Positions 59,185 through 64,000 of a stretch of 64,000 nt of DNA are shown here, piece after piece (position 1 is the first letter of the stretch; every line of letters begins with the position of its first letter). The notes under the pieces were generated by a model. It worked only from the letters and a program-made list of their open reading frames with translations, made no database searches and had not been told where the DNA came from. The translations under genes and the position numbers were made by a program. This stretch comes from Aurantimicrobium sp. (lineage in GTDB: Bacteria > Actinomycetota > Actinomycetes > Actinomycetales > Microbacteriaceae), in the NCBI GenBank assembly GCA_024644865.1, contig JAHEGZ010000005.1, forward strand, positions 16,271-80,270, in the 5' to 3' direction.

Positions 59185-62100
59185 ATGAACGAAAAGTACT
59201 CGGCAAACCAGATAGCGGCAGCCCTCAAGCAGCCGTCGCCCACGCTCGAGCAGGCGGCCATCATCTCGGCGCCGCTCGAAAGCTCCATCGTCATCGCTGG
59301 TGCGGGCAGTGGCAAAACCGAAACCATGGCCAACCGCGTTGTCTACCTCGTGGCAAACGGCATGGTCACTGCGCAAGAGGTGCTTGGCCTCACGTTCACC
59401 CGCAAGGCCGCCGGTGAGCTTTCCGAACGCATTCGCAATCGTTTGGCCGGGCTTGCCGCCTCGGGATTGACCATTCCCGCTGGCAACAACGACGACATGT
59501 TCGGCGCCACTGTCACCACCTACAACGCCTTTGCCAACCGTATTTTCGGCGACTACGCGCACCTCATCGGTCGGGACCCCGATGCCGGAATCATGTCTGA
59601 GGCAACAGCTTGGCAGCTCGCACTCGAGATTGCCCGAGGGGGTGACCGTCAAGACATGCTCGACATCGACAAAAAGCTCGACGACGTCGCCGACGGAATT
59701 CTGAACCTCGCGCGCGCCATCAACGACAACATGATTGACCCCGCACTGGTTGCCTCCTTCGGTCAGGAGTTCATCGACGCCATTGCCGTGCTCGAGCCCG
59801 CCAAAGCCACGAAGGCACACCTCGGCACTATCGCGCGCGCTGTCGAAGTCGCAAAGTCATTGCCCCTCGTTGTTGACCTTGTTCACGCCTACGAAGCCCA
59901 GAAACAAACCAACGGATTCATGGAGTTCAGCGACCAAGTCGCGCGCGCCTACGAAATCGTCACAAGATTTCCCGAGGTCGGATCGGTCCTTCGCTCCCAA
60001 TACAAGGTCGTTCTACTCGACGAGTATCAAGACACCTCGAGCGTTCAGATCGAGCTGCTGTCGACCCTGTTCCGTGGTGTCGCTGTCACCGCCGTCGGCG
60101 ACCCCAACCAGGCCATCTACGGGTGGCGCGGGGCGAGCGCATCCAGCATGGACACCAAGCCGTTCTTCGACAAGTACGCTCCGAACGCACAACACCGCAT
60201 CTTCACCCTGCCGCACAGCTGGCGAAACCCGCAGGTGGTGCTCGATGCGGCAAACGCAATCGCAGCGCCGTTGCCCAAAGAGTCAGACGTGTCATCACCC
60301 GAGCTCAAGCTGGGAAGCGAGGCAAGCACCGGTTCACTCACGATTGTGTATCCCGAGACCGTCGATGAAGAGGCAACCGCGGTTGCCGAGTGGTTCGACA
60401 GCAACATTTCCACGTGGAAGCCTCGCCCGGGTGTCGGTAAAGACGAAGACATCGAGAAGCCGACGGCGGCACTGCTTGTGCGCCGAGTAGCCGATCTCGA
60501 GCCGTTCAAGCGTGCGCTCGATAAGCGCGATGTTCCCTACCGCGTGGTCGGTCTGGGTGGCTTGCTCGTCGATCCCGTCATCGTCGACCTGGTCTGTGCA
60601 CTTCGGGTGATGCATTTTGCGTCAGCCGACTCTGAGCTGATTCGACTGCTCTCGGGTCCACGCTGGCGCATCGCACCCCGCGATCTCAAGGCGCTCAATA
60701 AAACTGCCAAGTGGCTCTCAGAGCATGACTACTCCCACAAGCTCCTGAGCGACACCGTCAAAGATGCCTTGGCCAAGTCGGTGTCTGCCGAAGACGGAGC
60801 AAGTCTCGTTGACGCCCTCGACTTCATCGCCGACCGCAGAGACAAAGAGCACGGTGCTTTGGCCCACCTGAGTCAGGTCGGTTTTGAACGCCTGCGCGAG
60901 GCGGGGCAACTCATCGCCGGACTTCGCCGCCGCGCCGGACTCGACCTGCGCGAGCTCGTCACGGTTGTACTTCAAGCGTTCGACCTCGACATTGAGGGCG
61001 AGGCCAACGACACTACCGCCTCGGTCGAGCCTGTCATTTCGGCCTTCATGGATGCGGTGGGCACCTTCCTAGGCACGGCCACAATTCCCACTCTCGGTGC
61101 ATTCCTCGCCTGGCTCGAAGACGCCGAACGTCGCGATCGCATGAGCCCGGCGGCTGCCGAACCTGAGCCCGGCGTGGTGCAACTGATGACCATCCACGGG
61201 GCTAAGGGTCTCGAGTGGCACCTCGTTGCGGTTCCGCGCCAGGCCACCCCGGCTGCCGGCACCGACACCCGCAACGCCAAAACCTGGATCGACGAGTTTG
61301 GCAAACTGCCCGACGAGCTGCGCAGCGACTACCGCGACCTCCAACCGTGGTGGGCGTGGCGCACGGCCAGTGACATGCGTGAACTGGCTGAAGACTTCGC
61401 GCGACACAAAAACGGGGTGAAAGCTCGGTACCTCAACGAGCAGCGCCGACTTGCTTATGTCGCTGTTACTCGTTCAATGCAGCACGTCATGGTCAGCGGC
61501 TCGTTCTGGGCAGGTAACGCTAAGCCTGCACCGCCTAACGAGTATTTGAGAGACATCGCGTCGGTCAACCCTGACATTGAGTTGCCCATCGACTCTGTCT
61601 ACGCCACACCACCTGAGGGCACACAGAGTTTGACCGTGATGTGGCCGTTGCCACCGCTTGAACAGCGCGAATCCCGCGTGCGTAAGGCGGCCGAGATGGT
61701 TCGATTTGCGACAAATGAGCCCTCGCCCGACCTGGCCGAAGACATTCGTCTGCTTGTGGCCGAACGAGATCGTCTGCTCGAGGTGCGCCCGCTGCCGCTG
61801 CCCGTTCGAGTGGCCGCATCTAAGTTCAAAGACTTCATCGATGACCCCCGCAAGGTCGCTCAGGCGATGCGTCGACCACTGCCAACCCAGCCGTACCGCG
61901 CCACCATGCTGGGCACCATCTTTCACGCCTGGGTGGAGTCGCGCGGTAAGCAGGCAATCGAGCTCGAGGGTATCGACTTCGAGGCTCCCGCTTTTGGCGC
62001 TGACTATGAGGGTTTCTCTTTCGACGCTGTCACCGCCGGGGCAGACAGCGAGCACGACATTGAGCTTGCTGACGCAGCGTTCACCTCAGGCGTCGGTGCT

Positions 62101-62520
62101 CAGGGCGACATCGCCGGTTACGACGAGGCCAAGCTGGCCGCGCTCGAGGCCACATTCGAAGCCAGCGAGTGGGGTCAGCTTACGCCCTACGAGGTCGAAC
62201 TCGAGATTCAGCTCCCGCTGGGCCGCAACATCGTGATCTGCAAGATTGACGCAATCTACCGACACGAGAGCCCGGAGGGTATTCGCTACGACATCGTCGA
62301 TTGGAAGACCGGAAAGTCGCCCAGCGACGCGCTCGACCTCGAGGTTCGCAAGCTGCAGCTGGCGCTGTATCGCCTGGCGTTCGCCACCTGGAAGAAGGTG
62401 CCGCTCGAGAGCGTCGATGTGGCGTTCTACTTCGTGGCTGATGACAAGGTCATCCGACCGGAGCGGGTGTTTGGCGAGGCAGAGCTTCTCGAGCTCTGGC
62501 AGAGCGTCTACGAGCGCTAA
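59185..62520 (+). CDS. AdnB-like helicase-nuclease subunit
   Basis: 1111 residues. All SF1A motor motifs are complete: GAGSGKTETMANR, TFTRKAAGEL, LLDEYQDTSSVQ, VGDPNQAIYGWRGA and MTIHGAKGLEW, with LAYVAVTRS near the end of the motor. The C-terminal RecB-type nuclease shows LGTIFHAWVESR, VICKIDAIYR and YDIVDWKTGKSP. Following the mycobacterial model, AdnB is the leading motor and both subunits cut DNA. The ATG lies 2 nt after the adnA-like stop, so translation is probably coupled. No recBCD or addAB is in the window. Confidence 0.88.
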   Translation: MNEKYSANQIAAALKQPSPTLEQAAIISAPLESSIVIAGAGSGKTETMANRVVYLVANGMVTAQEVLGLTFTRKAAGELSERIRNRLAGLAASGLTIPAGNNDDMFGATVTTYNAFANRIFGDYAHLIGRDPDAGIMSEATAWQLALEIARGGDRQDMLDIDKKLDDVADGILNLARAINDNMIDPALVASFGQEFIDAIAVLEPAKATKAHLGTIARAVEVAKSLPLVVDLVHAYEAQKQTNGFMEFSDQVARAYEIVTRFPEVGSVLRSQYKVVLLDEYQDTSSVQIELLSTLFRGVAVTAVGDPNQAIYGWRGASASSMDTKPFFDKYAPNAQHRIFTLPHSWRNPQVVLDAANAIAAPLPKESDVSSPELKLGSEASTGSLTIVYPETVDEEATAVAEWFDSNISTWKPRPGVGKDEDIEKPTAALLVRRVADLEPFKRALDKRDVPYRVVGLGGLLVDPVIVDLVCALRVMHFASADSELIRLLSGPRWRIAPRDLKALNKTAKWLSEHDYSHKLLSDTVKDALAKSVSAEDGASLVDALDFIADRRDKEHGALAHLSQVGFERLREAGQLIAGLRRRAGLDLRELVTVVLQAFDLDIEGEANDTTASVEPVISAFMDAVGTFLGTATIPTLGAFLAWLEDAERRDRMSPAAAEPEPGVVQLMTIHGAKGLEWHLVAVPRQATPAAGTDTRNAKTWIDEFGKLPDELRSDYRDLQPWWAWRTASDMRELAEDFARHKNGVKARYLNEQRRLAYVAVTRSMQHVMVSGSFWAGNAKPAPPNEYLRDIASVNPDIELPIDSVYATPPEGTQSLTVMWPLPPLEQRESRVRKAAEMVRFATNEPSPDLAEDIRLLVAERDRLLEVRPLPLPVRVAASKFKDFIDDPRKVAQAMRRPLPTQPYRATMLGTIFHAWVESRGKQAIELEGIDFEAPAFGADYEGFSFDAVTAGADSEHDIELADAAFTSGVGAQGDIAGYDEAKLAALEATFEASEWGQLTPYEVELEIQLPLGRNIVICKIDAIYRHESPEGIRYDIVDWKTGKSPSDALDLEVRKLQLALYRLAFATWKKVPLESVDVAFYFVADDKVIRPERVFGEAELLELWQSVYER

Positions 62521-62539
62521 TGCGCCTTGTCGATAAACC

Positions 62540-63796
62540 CTAGAAGGGTTCGTCGCTCCAGCGCGGAGCATCGCGTTCTGGGCGAGGTGCACCGTTCTCG
62601 TCGACCTGCTCGCCGAGAACCTCGGTCGGAGCAGTCGCAATCTCGTCTTGAGAAAGCACTGGCTCGTCATACACGTGACCCGACTCGTCGGCGAACGGCC
62701 GCTCCTCAATCTCTGCAGGGGAGGGGAAAAGCATCTCTTGCGTCGAGCTGTAGGGCTCGGTCGGCGCAAACACCTCGGCGGTTTCGTTGGCGGGCGCATC
62801 CTCGATCTCGGGCGTCGAGGCCAGCAGGCTCTCGACCTCCGAAACGTTAAGAACGGGCGCTTCTTCTTGGCCAACCGTGTTTGTTTCTTCTTCGCGAACA
62901 GTGTCGACCAGTCGGTCGAGCAGGGCAACCGCGTCGTCGATGATGTCTTGGCGCTGCAATTCAACGCCGTGCATCAGCCAGCGCATGAGTTCGAGTTCCG
63001 AGTACAGCACGGCGCGCTGACGAATCTTCGGATCGACGCTCGAGAGGCGGATGCTCGTGTACGAGCCAAACGCTTCGGCCTGCGACTCGGAGTCCAGGCT
63101 GATCACCCAGTGCAAATCCCATGCGGGGTCGCCCACGCGCATGGAGCCCCAGCCGAGCACGCCGGTAACGGAATCCTCCCCGATCACGAACCGGTCGACC
63201 CCGAGCGACCCGTGAATGACCGTCGGTTCGAACTGCCAGAGGGTGTCGTCGGCGATTGCTTCATCCCATCGGGCGACCAATGCCGCCGGTAGCAAGCCGG
63301 TGGCACGACCGCGCCCTACGAGCTCAGCACTCTGGCGCTGAGTTTCGGCAGCGCTGAAAACCGGGAGGCCCGCCTCCGCCACAAACCCTGTGGGAAGCTG
63401 GTGAATCGACGCCGTTGCCCGCCCGACCAGCATCGACAGCGTGAAGTTTTGGTCGAAGTCGGCCAGTGAAATGATGCGACCGGGCAGGAAGTCGAAAACC
63501 ACGCCGAACGTGTCTGACAAGGGCGCGCGACCGATGACGTTGGGCACGTCGAATCCCAGTCTGGAGCGAACGCCCTGTGTCATAGCGGTCAGGGCGACAG
63601 TCTGGTTGATCAGGTCGTTGGTGGTGCCAGCGCTGGTCGGGACGCGCACCACATACTGGGCACCAGCGGCAGCGCGAACCAGCGCGGTATCAAACTCACC
63701 TTGCGTGCCAGTGCTCAACGATTGCGAGCCCGTGGGGTCAAATCCGGGAACAACCGACGAGGCGAGCGCCGCTAAAATGAGATGAGATCTGGCCAT
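62540..63796 (-). CDS. APH-fold protein, probable pseudokinase
   Basis: 418 residues. The first ~290 show the aminoglycoside phosphotransferase fold, with VVRVPTSAGTTND near the nucleotide-binding lysine and GVVFDFLPGRIIS. But the catalytic HGDxxxxN is here HGSLGVDR and the metal-binding IDW before GDP is LGW in VLGWGSMRVGDPAWDL, so the catalytic Asp, the Asn and the metal Asp are all missing. The remaining ~120 residues are acidic and low-complexity. A regulatory or scaffold role is more likely than drug phosphorylation. It ends 20 nt from the adnB-like stop. Confidence 0.8.
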   Translation of the reverse strand: MARSHLILAALASSVVPGFDPTGSQSLSTGTQGEFDTALVRAAAGAQYVVRVPTSAGTTNDLINQTVALTAMTQGVRSRLGFDVPNVIGRAPLSDTFGVVFDFLPGRIISLADFDQNFTLSMLVGRATASIHQLPTGFVAEAGLPVFSAAETQRQSAELVGRGRATGLLPAALVARWDEAIADDTLWQFEPTVIHGSLGVDRFVIGEDSVTGVLGWGSMRVGDPAWDLHWVISLDSESQAEAFGSYTSIRLSSVDPKIRQRAVLYSELELMRWLMHGVELQRQDIIDDAVALLDRLVDTVREEETNTVGQEEAPVLNVSEVESLLASTPEIEDAPANETAEVFAPTEPYSSTQEMLFPSPAEIEERPFADESGHVYDEPVLSQDEIATAPTEVLGEQVDENGAPRPERDAPRWSDEPF

Positions 63797-63808
63797 GTCA
63801 CAAGGCTA
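63797..63808 (-). promoter_or_regulatory. leaderless-type -10 element for the APH-fold gene
   Basis: On the minus strand TAGCCT (63808-63803) is 6 nt before the ATG at 63796. Confidence 0.5.
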
Positions 63809-63875
63809 GGTCGCGAAGGGGAAAAACCCCTCGAACGCCACGCATCGCACAGGTGCCCACAGATAGCGGTAGAGC

Positions 63876-64000
63876 ATGTCTCACGACTTCCAAGCGCGAC
63901 TTTCACTCTCGCGCGAGCAGCTCGATCGCGACGCGGTGGCTCGCACCAGCCCCGAGCTACTAGATGCCCTGCGGGCCGACTCGGCAACGCGCATCCTGCT
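63876..64000 (+). CDS. nudC: NAD+ diphosphatase NudC, N-terminal part (cut by window edge)
   Basis: The first 41 codons are visible: FQARLSLSREQLDRDAVART, then SPELLDALRADSATRIL. The LSR-x-x-x-DRDA opening and an ADSATRIL strand resemble the N-terminal domain of NudC-type Nudix hydrolases, which split NAD(H) and decap NAD-RNA. In actinobacteria nudC is commonly near the AdnAB genes, which supports the call. The Nudix box itself lies beyond the window, so the assignment rests on little sequence. Confidence 0.6.
   Translation, partial: MSHDFQARLSLSREQLDRDAVARTSPELLDALRADSATRIL

Noticed and set aside
62540..63796. Aminoglycoside resistance kinase
   Set aside because: The catalytic Asp, Asn and metal-binding Asp are all replaced.
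1..64000. CRISPR array, prophage, integron, transposon or toxin-antitoxin pair
   Set aside because: No regular repeat series, integrase, transposase or typical small gene pair was found; all regions read as core chromosome.
1..64000. Recurrent GGATGC/GCATCC as a possible signal sequence
   Set aside because: A rough count in the first 10 kb gave only modestly more than expected for this base composition, and most copies fall on Asp-Ala or Gly-Cys/Ala codons; not convincing without a genome-wide count.

Overview
This window reads as one continuous piece of a high-GC actinobacterial chromosome, most likely from the family Microbacteriaceae. The evidence is the abundance of GTG starts, very tight gene packing with many 4-nt start/stop overlaps, actinobacterial marker proteins (DUF3117, DUF3107, MiaE_2-type ferritin-like protein, GAP family, DapD of the actinobacterial type, an AdnAB-like helicase-nuclease pair), a Streptomyces-like tandem glycine riboswitch, and gene order that resembles core actinobacterial blocks. 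No rRNA, tRNA, CRISPR, insertion sequence, prophage or integrase was seen, and no island with unusual base composition was evident by eye.

Layout: 0-6.3 kb holds small membrane proteins, an MmpL-like RND exporter, a MATE exporter, an isochorismatase-like hydrolase and two small proteins. At 6.3-11.9 kb is a single minus-strand NAD operon, nrtR-nadA-nadB-nadC-cysteine desulfurase. A palindrome lying over its promoter is probably the site for the Nudix-derived repressor NrtR. At 12.1-18.5 kb is an APC permease, a terminator, a tandem glycine riboswitch and the glycine cleavage genes gcvT-gcvH-gcvP. At 18.7-25.6 kb are a lipoprotein, a CPBP-family membrane protein and a complete oligopeptide ABC importer. 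At 25.6-31.8 kb are typA, an iron permease efeU behind two DtxR/IdeR-box-like sites, ferredoxin fdxA, dapC and citrate synthase.

At 31.8-39.7 kb are a sortase-type surface protein, a heterodimeric ABC exporter with one degenerate ATP site, a DsbA/FrnE-like protein, a one-domain HD hydrolase resembling alarmone hydrolases, an LCP wall-polymer ligase and dapD. DapD is divergent from dapE across only 31 bp. At 40.7-48.9 kb are a GT-C mannosyltransferase, DUF3117, an O-methyltransferase, tatB, DUF998, mrp, DUF1003, a PRC/MgtE_N/CBS protein, a PQ-loop protein and an Xaa-Pro aminopeptidase. At 48.9-64 kb are an EEP-family protein, a PHP phosphoesterase, a GAP-family transporter, a second surface protein, a DEAD-box RNA helicase with an elaborate leader, a MiaE_2 protein, DUF3107, the AdnA/AdnB-like pair, an APH-fold pseudokinase and the start of nudC.

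Two signals stand out. First, the DEAD-box helicase leader carries two overlapping mini-ORFs, mutually exclusive stems and a U-run just before the start codon, which looks like ribosome-controlled attenuation. Second, eleven genes have a TANNNT hexamer exactly 6 nt before the start codon, the geometry of leaderless transcripts; in two of them the upstream gene's TAG stop codon forms part of the -10. Functions are assigned by family recognition from sequence only; no database search was run.
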